Source: Halorientalis persicus
GTDB lineage: Archaea > Halobacteriota > Halobacteria > Halobacteriales > Haloarculaceae
Direction of reading: 5' to 3'
Assembly: GCF_900110215.1 (NCBI RefSeq)
Contig: NZ_FOCX01000006.1
Span: 156,588-220,587 of the forward strand
DNA: 64,000 nt
A model generated the notes under the pieces. That model made no database searches. It saw only the letters and a program-made list of their open reading frames with translations, and was not told where the DNA came from. This document shows, one piece after another, positions 17,044-25,346 of the stretch (positions are counted from its first letter, which is position 1; the number at the start of each line of letters is the position of its first letter). The position numbers and the translations under genes are program-made.

Positions 17044-18911
17044 TCGCCGCCGCGCCACTGCCGGAGGCCAGCCACGCCGAGCATCGCCAGCGCGGTCCCG
17101 ACGGCGGTAAAGCCCGCGCCGGTGCCGGTGCTGGTGGCGGCGTCAGCCGGTGTCGCCGTTCGTTCCTCGTCCCCTCGGGCGCTCGCGCCGGTGACGACCT
17201 GCAGCCGGTGGGGATCCCGCGTCCGGTTTTCCGGGACGTACAGCGTCCCGTCCGTGAGCAACGGAGCGATGTGCACGTCGGCGGGGGTCTGTCCGGTATC
17301 CTGCCAGCGGCCGAGTTCGGTCGTCCAGCGGGGTTCCCCGGTGGCTGGATCGAAGCCGTGGACAGCTCTGGTCCGCTCGGGGTCGCCGTCCTCGTCGAAT
17401 CCGCCGACGGCACCCAGGTTGGCGGCGTAGACGAGGCCGGCCGCCGAGGAGCCGTCGTCGCCACTCCCGACCGTCGGTGGGCCCACGGTCCCCCGGGTCC
17501 GGGTCCGCCACTGCCGGTCACCGGACTCCGCCGCGAACGCGTAGAGGTGGTAGTCGTGACAGCCGGCGTAGACACGTCCGTTCGCGACGGCGAGCCCCGT
17601 CACCGCACTCCCGAGGCGGGCGGTCCACACGGCGTCGCCACTCGCCGCGTCGCGGGCGTGGACGGCGTGGGACTCACTGCCGACGAAGACCCGGCCGTCC
17701 GCGACGACCGGTGCAGTCGGCGGGTACGACGCCCGCTCGAACCGCCACTGACGCGCACCGCTCTCGATGTCGTAGGCCCGCAGACGCAATCGTGGGTCCC
17801 GGCCGTTCGTCCCGAAGTTCGCGCTGGCGCTGACGTAGAGCCGGCCGTCGCGGACGGCGACGCCCGACACAGTGTCTTCGGTCCGTTTCCACCACCGCTG
17901 GTCGCCGGTCGCCGGGTCGAGGACGCCGTTGCCGCCGGTCGCACCGACCACCAGTCGGCCGTCGGCCAGCGAGAGGGCGCTGATCGGCCCGTTAGGTATC
18001 TGTCGCTGCCATCGCAGACCACCCCTCTCCGCGTCGAAACACACGACCTGCGCCCGGAGCGTGTTCGTCTCGCTGCGCTCGCGGGTCCAGCGGGGATTCC
18101 GTGCAGCATAGAGCCGGCCGTCCCTGTACGCCAGGGGCCACTCGGCCGTGTGCTCCCACCGGCGTTGCCCCGTCGTCGCATCGACGGCCATCACCTTCTC
18201 GGGGCGGCTGACGAACAGCATCCCGTCGCCAGACACTATCCCCAGGATCGGCTCGGTGACTTCGAGCCGTCCGCTCGCCTGAACGCTCTCGCTCGGGCCG
18301 CCGGCGGGGAGGTAACGGGTGTTCGCCGCGTCGAAGCCCGCTTCCGGCCAGGCGATTCCTGACGCGGCCGGCCACTCGCCCTCAGCCGTCGGGCGGGGTG
18401 TCGGCGTTGGCGTCGCCGTGACCGCTCGCCGCGGATAGTCGGTACCGACCACGATTGCCCCTTTCATTCCCAGTCCCTTGTGTGGCAGACACTGGTACGG
18501 GTAGATGCCGTCCTCTTCGAAGGTGTGTTCGTAGTGGACGCCCGGTTCCTGGAACGGTTCCGAGTTGAGCGGCCGTCTGTTCGTCGAGGTGACCGTGTGC
18601 GAGCCGTGGTCGCCGGTCCACTCCCAGCGGACGGTCGCGCCGGTGTCGACGTGGACCGCGGCGGGATCGAACCCGAAGTCGTCCTCGCCGGCGGCGACCC
18701 GGACCGTCACGTCCGCCTGCCCGCGGCGGTCGACGACTGTCCCGTCGTAGTTGTTCGCGCCGTCGAGCCAGCCGCCGAAATCGGGCGGCGCGCCCTGTCC
18801 GCCGCCGCCCCCGCCGCCTTCCTGTCCGCTACTACCGACCGACAGCGCCGTCCACCCGAGGACGGACGCCGCGGCCCCGAGTGTGGCACGTCTGGTGAAC
18901 GAGTCCGACAC
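17040..18911 (-). CDS. Halocyanin domain fused to a PQQ-type beta-propeller, membrane-anchored
   Basis: The 623-residue protein has a Tat-like start (TRRATLGAAASVLG). A halocyanin domain follows at about 40-155, with ligands His in HGSHTV and Cys, His and Met in YQCLPHKGLGMKG. A Thr/Pro linker (ATPTPTPRPT) leads to a propeller of about 390 residues with repeated blades of the form W-(8-10)-VxxxDGRLYVG and AxDaxxGxxxW (for example VFVGSESHAVHARDAASGDAVW). One C-terminal membrane helix precedes RQWRGGD. This would put a blue-copper site and a PQQ-like propeller in one exported polypeptide. Whether PQQ binds, or the propeller is a structural BamB-like domain, is unknown. The start codon is GTG. 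Confidence 0.9.
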   Translation of the reverse strand: MSDSFTRRATLGAAASVLGWTALSVGSSGQEGGGGGGGQGAPPDFGGWLDGANNYDGTVVDRRGQADVTVRVAAGEDDFGFDPAAVHVDTGATVRWEWTGDHGSHTVTSTNRRPLNSEPFQEPGVHYEHTFEEDGIYPYQCLPHKGLGMKGAIVVGTDYPRRAVTATPTPTPRPTAEGEWPAASGIAWPEAGFDAANTRYLPAGGPSESVQASGRLEVTEPILGIVSGDGMLFVSRPEKVMAVDATTGQRRWEHTAEWPLAYRDGRLYAARNPRWTRERSETNTLRAQVVCFDAERGGLRWQRQIPNGPISALSLADGRLVVGATGGNGVLDPATGDQRWWKRTEDTVSGVAVRDGRLYVSASANFGTNGRDPRLRLRAYDIESGARQWRFERASYPPTAPVVADGRVFVGSESHAVHARDAASGDAVWTARLGSAVTGLAVANGRVYAGCHDYHLYAFAAESGDRQWRTRTRGTVGPPTVGSGDDGSSAAGLVYAANLGAVGGFDEDGDPERTRAVHGFDPATGEPRWTTELGRWQDTGQTPADVHIAPLLTDGTLYVPENRTRDPHRLQVVTGASARGDEERTATPADAATSTGTGAGFTAVGTALAMLGVAGLRQWRGGD

Positions 18912-18973
18912 GGCCGACTCCTGCTAGCGATAGAACAAAAGAATCCGGGTTCTGTCCGGCGGTGAGGTGCCGG

Positions 18974-19960
18974 TTACTGCGAGACCGTATCTTCGGCTTC
19001 CAGCAGTTCGTGGTAGCGGTTACGGATGGTGACCTCGGAGATGGATGCGACTTCGGAGACTTCCGACTGGGTGACCTTCTCGTTGGCCAGCAGCGAGGCG
19101 GCGTAGACGGCGGCCGCGGCGAGGCCGACCGGAGACTTCCCGGAGTGGACGCCTTTCTCCTTGGCGGAACTCAACAGCTCCCGCGCCCGGCGCTCGACCT
19201 CCTCCGAGAGGTCCAGATCGGAGGCAAAGCGGGGGACGTAGCTCTCGGGGTCTGCGGGCTGGATTTCGAGACTCAGCTCCCGGACGACGTAGCGATAGGT
19301 CCGGGCGATCTCGTCCTTGTCGACTCGCGAGACCGAGTCGATCTCGTCGAGACTGCGCGGCGTGCCGGCCTGGCGGGCGGCAGCGTACAGCGAGGCCGTT
19401 GCGACGCCTTCGATGGAGCGTCCCGGCAGGAGGTCCTCATCGAGCGCGCGGCGGTAGATGACGCTGGCGGTCTCCCGGACGTTCTCGGGGAGACCCAGTG
19501 CCGAAGCCATGCGGTCGATCTCGCCCAGCGCCTGCTTGAGGTTGCGCTCCTTGGAGTCCCGTGTCCGGAATCGCTCGTTCCAGGTGCGCAGTCGCTGCAT
19601 CTTCTCGCGCTGGCGCGAGGATAGGGAGTTGCCGTAGGCGTCCTTGTCCTGCCAGCCGATGTTGGTCGAGAGCCCCTTGTCGTGCATCATGTTCGTGGTC
19701 GGGGCACCGACCCTGCTCTTCTCGTCTTTCTCCTTGGCGTCGAAGGCGCGCCACTCCGGTCCGGGGTCGACTTCGTCTTCGGAGACGACCAGTCCGCAGT
19801 CCTCACAGACCGTCTCGCCGCGCTCGGAGTCGGTCGCCAGCGAGCCGCCACACTCCGGACAGGCGACCTGCTCTTCGTTCTCCCGTTCGTCCGATTCCGT
19901 CGTCTCTTCGCGCGTGCGCTCGCGCTCGCCCGTATACTCTCTGATGGTGGTGTCGGTCAT
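18974..19960 (-). CDS. tfb: Transcription initiation factor IIB (TFB)
   Basis: This is the archaeal TFIIB homologue that recruits RNA polymerase to TBP-bound promoters. It has 328 residues. An acidic/basic N-terminal extension is followed by the zinc ribbon CPECGGSLATD...CEDCG at about 34-56, the B-reader/linker with GAPTTNMMHDKGLSTNIGW, and two cyclin-like repeats (about 125-220 and 225-320) containing AASLYAAARQAGTPRSL and AAVYAASLLANEKVTQSEV. Haloarchaea carry several tfb paralogues; I cannot say which one this is. The upstream region has TATA-like elements at 20007-20014 and 20030-20039 (minus strand), implying a short leader. Confidence 0.97.
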   Translation of the reverse strand: MTDTTIREYTGERERTREETTESDERENEEQVACPECGGSLATDSERGETVCEDCGLVVSEDEVDPGPEWRAFDAKEKDEKSRVGAPTTNMMHDKGLSTNIGWQDKDAYGNSLSSRQREKMQRLRTWNERFRTRDSKERNLKQALGEIDRMASALGLPENVRETASVIYRRALDEDLLPGRSIEGVATASLYAAARQAGTPRSLDEIDSVSRVDKDEIARTYRYVVRELSLEIQPADPESYVPRFASDLDLSEEVERRARELLSSAKEKGVHSGKSPVGLAAAAVYAASLLANEKVTQSEVSEVASISEVTIRNRYHELLEAEDTVSQ

Positions 19961-20070
19961 TGGTTGAATCGGCGGGCGCTGGTGCCCGGAAAACTCTCTG
20001 ATGCGTTATTATGTTGTGGGTCCGGCGACTTAAAACTTCCGGCATTTTGAGCGGTCGTGCGTGCCGATTT

Positions 20071-20087
20071 CGGCCGTTGAACGGCCG
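20071..20087. repeat. Near-perfect dyad in the tfb/gatC intergenic region
   Basis: The arms CGGCCGTT and AACGGCCG are separated by a single G. The dyad lies between the divergent tfb and gatC genes and could be an operator. A GC-rich GCGC-GA-GCGC stretch follows immediately. Confidence 0.4.
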
Positions 20088-20178
20088 GTTCGCGCGAGCG
20101 CGCCCGCGAAGGCCGGGAACATGGCGCGAAAGCCCGAGTATCGAAACCCTTACCGCCGGTCCGGGCCTCGCCGCGAAC

Positions 20179-20457
20179 ATGAGCGATTCGGCCGTCGAAC
20201 CCGAGGACGTGCGCCACGTCGCCTCGCTGGCCCGCGTCGACCTCGACGACGAGGAGGTCGACCGGTTCGTCGAGCAGTTCGCGGACATCCTCGACTACTT
20301 CGAGACGCTGGACGAGGTCCCGGCAGTCGACTCCGAGACGGACCTCGCGAACGTGATGCGGGCCGACGAGGTCCGTGACTCCCTCGATCAGGACGAGGCG
20401 CTGGGCAACGCACCCGAGAGTGAAGCGGGCTTTTTCAAGGGGCCGAAGGTCTCGTAA
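20179..20457 (+). CDS. gatC: Aspartyl/glutamyl-tRNA amidotransferase subunit C
   Basis: A 92-residue subunit with the typical start VEPEDVRHVASLARVDLDDEEVDRF and end ESEAGFFKGPKVS. GatC stabilises GatA in the GatCAB complex that amidates mischarged Asp-tRNA(Asn) (and Glu-tRNA(Gln) in bacteria); archaea use GatDE for Gln, so Asn formation is the likely role here. Its TAA overlaps the gatA ATG by one base. A CCCTTACC element lies about 28 bp before the ATG. gatB is not in the window. Confidence 0.95.
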   Translation: MSDSAVEPEDVRHVASLARVDLDDEEVDRFVEQFADILDYFETLDEVPAVDSETDLANVMRADEVRDSLDQDEALGNAPESEAGFFKGPKVS

Positions 20458-21737
20458 TGTCGCACAACGCCTACATCACCGACGAACGGATCGAGGGCGA
20501 CGATGAGGGCCCGCTGGCCGGACGGACCGTCGCCGTCAAGGACAACATCTCCACGGACGGGGTTCGCACCACCTGCGGGTCGGCGATGCTCGACGACTAC
20601 GTCCCGCCCTACGACGCGACGGTCGTCCAGCGCCTCAAATCGGCTGGCGCGACGATTACCGGCAAGACCAACATGGACGAGTTCGGGATGGGGACGACGA
20701 CCGAAACCTCCGCGTTCGGCCCGACCGAGAACCCAGCCGCCCCGGGTCACGTTCCCGGCGGCTCCTCCGGTGGCTCCGCGGCGGCCGTCGCAGCGGGTGA
20801 GGCCGACTTCGCGCTCGGCACCGACACCGGCGGCTCCGTGCGCTGTCCCGCCGCGTTCTGTGGCGTCGTCGGTATCAAGCCCACGTACGGCCTGGTCTCC
20901 CGGTACGGCCTGATCGCCTACGCCAACTCGCTGGAACAGATCGGCCCTATCGCACCGAGCGTCGAAGAGGCCGCCGAACTGCTGGAAGTCATCGCCGGGC
21001 CCGACGAGCACGACGCGACGACCCGAGATCCCGCGGCAGAGGGTGCGGACACCGACTACGCCGCCGCCGCGGACGGCGACGTGGCGGGGATGGAGATCGG
21101 GATTCCGACGGAACTGGTCGAGGGTGCCGACGAGCAGGTCGTCGAGACCTTCTGGGACGCCATCGACGACCTCGAAGCCCAGGGGGCCAGCTACCACGAG
21201 GTCGACCTCCCGTCGGTCGAACACGCCGTCGAGGCCTACTACGTCATCGCCATGTCGGAAGCGTCCTCGAACCTCGCGCGGTTCGACGGCGTCCGGTACG
21301 GGCCGAGTCCGGACTACGAGGGCAACTGGAACGAGGAGTTCGCAGGGGTTCGCGAGGAGGGATTCGGCGAGGAGGTCAAGCGCCGCATTCTGCTGGGTAC
21401 CTACGCCCTCTCGGCGGGCTACCACGACAAGTACTACAAGAAGGCCCAGGACGCTCGCGCCTGGGTGAAACAGGACTTCGACGAGGCCCTCTCGGAGGCG
21501 GACGTGCTGGCCTCGCCGACGATGCCCGTCCCGCCCATGGAGATGGGTGAGAGTCTCGACGATCCGCTCACGATGTACCTCGCCGACGCGAACACGACGC
21601 CGGTCAACCTGGCGAACCTGCCCGCTATCTCGGTCCCGGCGGGCGAGACCGACGACGGGCTCCCCGTCGGAATGCAACTGGTTGGACCGGCCTTCGGCGA
21701 GACCGAGATGATTCGGGCTGGGAGCGCACTGGCGTAG
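20457..21737 (+). CDS. gatA: Aspartyl/glutamyl-tRNA amidotransferase subunit A
   Basis: The amidase-signature subunit, 426 residues, which releases ammonia from Gln or Asn for the transamidation. The Ser-cisSer-Lys triad is visible: Lys in VKDNIS near 24, PGGSSGGSAAAVAAG near 97, and TDTGGSVRCPA near 122. A Ser/Gly-rich oxyanion segment and the C-terminal FLANLP-like NLANLPAISVPAG are typical. It is co-transcribed with gatC (1-bp overlap). Confidence 0.96.
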   Translation: MSHNAYITDERIEGDDEGPLAGRTVAVKDNISTDGVRTTCGSAMLDDYVPPYDATVVQRLKSAGATITGKTNMDEFGMGTTTETSAFGPTENPAAPGHVPGGSSGGSAAAVAAGEADFALGTDTGGSVRCPAAFCGVVGIKPTYGLVSRYGLIAYANSLEQIGPIAPSVEEAAELLEVIAGPDEHDATTRDPAAEGADTDYAAAADGDVAGMEIGIPTELVEGADEQVVETFWDAIDDLEAQGASYHEVDLPSVEHAVEAYYVIAMSEASSNLARFDGVRYGPSPDYEGNWNEEFAGVREEGFGEEVKRRILLGTYALSAGYHDKYYKKAQDARAWVKQDFDEALSEADVLASPTMPVPPMEMGESLDDPLTMYLADANTTPVNLANLPAISVPAGETDDGLPVGMQLVGPAFGETEMIRAGSALA

Positions 21738-21779
21738 GCGACACTCCGACAGATCGTTTTCGCGTGGTTCGGGGCCCGA

Positions 21780-22595
21780 TCAGACGATCAATTCGGCGTC
21801 GTCGAGGTGTTCCGAACGGATACGTTCGACTTCCGGGCCTTCCGGGACCAACCCGGGGGTCGTCGCGGGCTCTTCGAAGCGGTCCGGATTCGGCGTGACG
21901 GAGTCGAGGACCTCCGAGAACACGGGGCCGTCCCGGCCGGTGATGTGAACGAAGCCACCGGACCGTCGGTCTCGGGGCCGCGACGCCGCCGGGTCAGGGA
22001 ACGCCGCCCGGATCAGGTTCGTCCGTTCGTGGATGTACTCCGCCGCCTTTCGCTGTGAGTACTGGCACTCCGCGTGGTAGCGGTCGCGGTATCGGGAATC
22101 GAGATCCGTGTCGTCGTGTTTCGGTGACTCGTAGCGGATCGCGTCGTCGGCCACGTCGCCGTCGAAGAAACTGAAGTTCACCGTGAAGCTGTCGGGGTAG
22201 CGGAGGACGGTCAGCACGCAGATGTCGTCGTCGACGGTGAATCGTTCCTGCAATCGACAGTAACACTCCTGGTAGTAGACGGCGAGTGCGCCGACCCAGT
22301 CGTCACGCTCCCCGCGAAGATACTCGTCCGCGACGGCGTGGTACTCCTCGCCCGCGATCTGCTGGAGTCGGTGCTTGAATCCCTGACTCATCTCGTCGAG
22401 TTCGTACTCGTAGGCGTCGGTGAGCGGCACGTCCGGGTCGGCGAGTAACTCGGCTTTCCGGTCACCCGCATCCGCGATGCGGTGCATATTCTCGTGGAGT
22501 GTTCGCTCGGCGGCTTCGTCGGGCAACGGCACCCGAACGGCTTGCCGTGTGAGAATGTCTGTCCCGCGCCCCAGCCGCTGTCGCCAGTCGTCCAT
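21780..22595 (-). CDS. Hypothetical protein, unknown family
   Basis: The 271-residue soluble, acidic protein has no signal peptide or membrane helix. The N-terminal half is helical in appearance (DDWRQRLGRGTDILTRQAVRVPLPDEAAERTLHENMHR). A middle segment alternates aromatic and polar residues (AVYYQECYCRLQERF, SFTVNFSFFDGD, YRDRYHAECQYSQRKAAEYIHERT). The C-terminus has FVHITGRDGPVFSEV. I recognise no catalytic motif. It converges on gatA with 42 bp between the stops and is probably monocistronic. Confidence 0.65.
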   Translation of the reverse strand: MDDWRQRLGRGTDILTRQAVRVPLPDEAAERTLHENMHRIADAGDRKAELLADPDVPLTDAYEYELDEMSQGFKHRLQQIAGEEYHAVADEYLRGERDDWVGALAVYYQECYCRLQERFTVDDDICVLTVLRYPDSFTVNFSFFDGDVADDAIRYESPKHDDTDLDSRYRDRYHAECQYSQRKAAEYIHERTNLIRAAFPDPAASRPRDRRSGGFVHITGRDGPVFSEVLDSVTPNPDRFEEPATTPGLVPEGPEVERIRSEHLDDAELIV

Positions 22596-22687
22596 GTCCT
22601 GTCCCGCACTTTCGCGGTCTGGCTCAAAACTGTCGCGACTGACTCACGGTTCGAGCCGAACGGGACGCCAGATCCTGTCCCGACCGG

Positions 22688-23635
22688 TCACTCCGCTGCC
22701 GGCCGCTCCTGCTCGTCCGTCGTCGTCGCTTGCTGGTCGAGGTAGGTCACTACACCGGAGAAGTTCATCCGGAGTTCGCCGTACTCCAGGTCGTCGCTCC
22801 AGCTCTCGGGCACGCCGTTCGCGTCGAGCAGGTCTTTGAACGCCGCGCGGTCGTCGTCCTGCTGGCGACGAGTCTGTGCGACGCGGGCGACCCAGGCCTT
22901 CAGCACGTCGGCGTAGGTGTCGAGCGCGCCGTCGGCCGGCCGCGGGCCGAAGTGGCTGTACAGGAGCGTCTCGGCGTCGATGTCGCGGAGCAGTTCGATG
23001 TCGTCGAGACACTGGTCCAGATCGAACGTCGGCGGCGGCGTCGCGACCCGGGCGGTGTCGAACTGCTCGTAGAAACAGCCCAGCACGTCGGCGGTGAACA
23101 CCGCGTCGTCGGCCGGATCGTGGTAGACCACCTGGTGGGTCGCGTGGCCCGGCGCGTGATGCACGACGAGTTCGTGGTCGCCCAGATCGACCACGTCGCC
23201 GTCGGTCACCTCGCGAATCCGACCCTCGGGCACGGGCTCCGGTTCCGCGTAGAACTGCCAGCCCGACTCCCCGACGACCTGTTTCGTCCCCGCCACGAGT
23301 GTCGAGGGATCGACGAGGTGGGGCGCGCCCCGTTCGTGGACGATCAGGTCGGCGTTCGGGCACGCCGCGACGAGTTCCCCCGCCCCACCCGCGTGATCGA
23401 GGTGGACGTGTGTGAGCGCGAGGACTTCGATCTCCTCGCGCCCGATGCCCAGTTCGTCCAGCGCGGCCAACACGCGGTCGGTGTGTTTGCCGATCCCCGA
23501 CTCGACGATCGTCGGCACCTCGCCGTCCAGCAGATACACCGAGGTGTGCCCCGGCACTTCGTACACGCCAGGGTCGACGTAGTATAGATCGGCGCAACTC
23601 TCCGTCTCGACACGACGCACGTCACCGATTCCCAT
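22688..23635 (-). CDS. Metallo-beta-lactamase fold hydrolase
   Basis: The 315-residue protein has the MBL zinc motif THVHLDHAG near residue 78, HHAPGHATHQ near 157, FTADVLG near 178, and a late His in LLYSHFGPRP. This places it in the glyoxalase-II/alkylsulfatase-like hydrolase group; the substrate is unknown. The start is the ATG at 23635 (MGIGDVRRVETES), not the upstream frame from 23683. A TATA-like TTCAATACA lies 24-33 bp upstream on the minus strand, so the message is probably leaderless. Confidence 0.9.
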   Translation of the reverse strand: MGIGDVRRVETESCADLYYVDPGVYEVPGHTSVYLLDGEVPTIVESGIGKHTDRVLAALDELGIGREEIEVLALTHVHLDHAGGAGELVAACPNADLIVHERGAPHLVDPSTLVAGTKQVVGESGWQFYAEPEPVPEGRIREVTDGDVVDLGDHELVVHHAPGHATHQVVYHDPADDAVFTADVLGCFYEQFDTARVATPPPTFDLDQCLDDIELLRDIDAETLLYSHFGPRPADGALDTYADVLKAWVARVAQTRRQQDDDRAAFKDLLDANGVPESWSDDLEYGELRMNFSGVVTYLDQQATTTDEQERPAAE

Positions 23636-23658
23636 GGCGTATGGTAATTTCACCCACT

Positions 23659-23668
23659 GTATTGAATG
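23659..23668 (-). promoter_or_regulatory. Promoter of the MBL hydrolase
   Basis: The minus strand reads ATTCAATACA in an AT-rich patch 24-33 bp before the ATG at 23635. Confidence 0.5.
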
Positions 23669-23738
23669 TAATGAAGCAAGCAATCCACAGGGCGTCGCTG
23701 CCCGGCGGTTTCGATCATCTCAGTGTCACGAATGTGTG

Positions 23739-24434
23739 TCAGTTACTGGTCCCGCCTTCGATGCGAAGCCGGTGGCCGCGGGCCAGTAGCACGAGTCCCA
23801 CGAGCGCGCCGAGCGTCGACAGGCCCCAGCCGCCGGGGACGCCGTCGGTTTGTCCGACCCGGGTGACGTAGTAGTAGCGGTCGCCGTCCCCGACGAGTCG
23901 GCCGGTTTCGAGTTCGACGGTCGAACGTGCCGTTCCCGACCGGACGGCTCGGGCAACCGGGTCGCGTGTCGACCCGACATCCTCACTGACGCTTTCCAGG
24001 ACCGTCTCGGCGGTGACGGGTTCGTACGCCAGCGTCGTCGTGTCGTTTCCCTGCTCGACGACGCGTCGATAGTAGCCGCCATCGAGTCGGACGAACGGGT
24101 CTCCCGGCCTCGAATCGTACCGGGTGGTGTCGACGCTGACGTTCCCGGTCCGGACGACGTGCTCTTCGAGGGTGCACCGCCAGTCGGGCGAGACCGTGAA
24201 AAGGGAACAGTCGATGCCCTCGACGCCGCCGACCAGCAGGAAGATGGTCCGGTCGGTGTCCGCGAACTCGATCCTGTCGGACTCGACGGTGACCTCGTAG
24301 GCACGATACTGGTGTCGCGGACCGCCGAGGTCGAGCGCCCCGACGGCGATGGGGTTCAACACCAGCAACAGGCCGACGACGAGATAGAACCCGATTCGCG
24401 TTCGTTCGCCGGGGGACCAGCCGCGGGCGACCAT
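23739..24434 (-). CDS. Two-pass membrane protein with extracytoplasmic domain, unknown
   Basis: The 231-residue protein has an N-terminal helix at about 14-35 (IGFYLVVGLLLVLNPIAVGAL) and a C-terminal helix at about 200-219. Between them is a roughly 160-residue soluble domain with one Cys pair (IDCSLF and WRC), which could form a disulfide outside the cell. The end (HRLRIEGGTSN) is basic. Such two-helix proteins are frequent and poorly described in haloarchaea. No function is assigned. Confidence 0.75.
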   Translation of the reverse strand: MVARGWSPGERTRIGFYLVVGLLLVLNPIAVGALDLGGPRHQYRAYEVTVESDRIEFADTDRTIFLLVGGVEGIDCSLFTVSPDWRCTLEEHVVRTGNVSVDTTRYDSRPGDPFVRLDGGYYRRVVEQGNDTTTLAYEPVTAETVLESVSEDVGSTRDPVARAVRSGTARSTVELETGRLVGDGDRYYYVTRVGQTDGVPGGWGLSTLGALVGLVLLARGHRLRIEGGTSN

Positions 24435-24466
24435 ACTCGGCCGTGCTCACACCAGGTTGATGACAG

Positions 24467-24523
24467 TTACTCTTCGTAGCCGAGGTTCATGACCTACTGG
24501 GAGAAGGGATCCGGGTGGGGGAC
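24467..24523 (-). pseudogene. Decayed copy of the 3' end of the downstream HTH regulator
   Basis: Read on the minus strand this gives VPHPDPFSQ*VMNLGYEE*. The regulator at 25347-25691 ends VDPHSDAFSQWVMNLAYEE*. At DNA level the first 40 bases agree at 37 positions, and the Trp codon has become TAG. It is a relic of a duplicated 3' end. The two copies stand in the same orientation about 880 bp apart, with a lipoprotein gene between them. Confidence 0.8.
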
Positions 24524-24549
24524 ACCTCGTAGTCAGCGGGTGCACCGCG

Positions 24550-25275
24550 TCAGCGACTCGGCATACTCCGACAGTTCATGTCGGGTTCGGAGACGGGGTC
24601 TCCCTCGCCCCAGGAGTGTATGTCCCACGTCGTCGGCCCAGTCTCCATACGGCGCAGGTAGCCGGAATCAGCCAGGACGTAGTAGGTGACGGTGTCGGCG
24701 TTGGATCCGCCCGTCTGGGAAACCTCGTACACCAGTACCTCCTGGCCGTCGATGGTCTCGGTACCGGTGGGTGTGAGGTCCGGGTTGTTCGTCGCGGTGC
24801 GCTCGTGGGTGCCCGGGTTCACCTGTTCTTCGTTCACGCCCTCGCCCTCGCTCATCCCGGTGAAACAATTCCCATCAGAGACCATGTACGTCTGTCCCCC
24901 CACGAGGTACCAGTCCATCGTCCGGCCCTGCTGCTGGAATTCCAGATACATATCCCCTTCGTGGAAGCGACCGCTCATCTCCATCGTCTGGCCGTTCGAC
25001 CTCGTCGTAATGTCCAGCGCATACGACGACGGAAAGGTGATCGTCTCCCCGAGTGCTCGGCTGTCACCGCCGCCGACATTCGAATCGGACTCCGCTGTCT
25101 CGGTCCCGTCGGCGTCGTCGTTGTCCGCCGTCTCCGTGCCGCCGTTGTCGCCGTCGTCCTCGTCCGTCGGCGTCCCGTCTGACCCGTCCTCGTCACCGCC
25201 GATACATCCCGCGAGTAGTGCGATCGCTCCGCTCGACCCGGTGAGCAGGAACTGCCGACGGCCCATTGTGTTCAT
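24550..25275 (-). CDS. Tat-exported lipoprotein, possibly LolA-like fold
   Basis: The 241-residue protein has the signal MGRRQFLLTGSSGAIALLAGC, a Tat-type lipobox. A roughly 45-residue acidic, Asp/Thr/Gly-rich linker (DGTPTDEDDGDNGG) follows. The remaining roughly 160 residues look like an antiparallel beta-sheet with a buried hydrophobic face (TITFPSSYALDI, TMEMSGRFHEGDMYLEFQQ, TMDWYLVGGQTYMVSDG), in keeping with LolA/lipoprotein-sorting-like folds. Two Cys near residues 142 and 237 may pair. ATGs at 25275 and 25266 are both possible. It lies between an intact and a decayed copy of a regulator's 3' end. Confidence 0.8.
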   Translation of the reverse strand: MNTMGRRQFLLTGSSGAIALLAGCIGGDEDGSDGTPTDEDDGDNGGTETADNDDADGTETAESDSNVGGGDSRALGETITFPSSYALDITTRSNGQTMEMSGRFHEGDMYLEFQQQGRTMDWYLVGGQTYMVSDGNCFTGMSEGEGVNEEQVNPGTHERTATNNPDLTPTGTETIDGQEVLVYEVSQTGGSNADTVTYYVLADSGYLRRMETGPTTWDIHSWGEGDPVSEPDMNCRSMPSR

Positions 25276-25297
25276 ATTACTAACAACTGCGCCGTCG

Positions 25298-25308
25298 TAT
25301 TAATATGT
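25298..25308 (-). promoter_or_regulatory. Promoter of the lipoprotein gene
   Basis: TATTAATATG, an AT-rich TATA-like box, lies about 25-32 bp before the ATG at 25275. Confidence 0.6.
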
Positions 25309-25346
25309 AGCGCCGCGAACTAATCTACCGCGGGCGCGTCGCTCAG

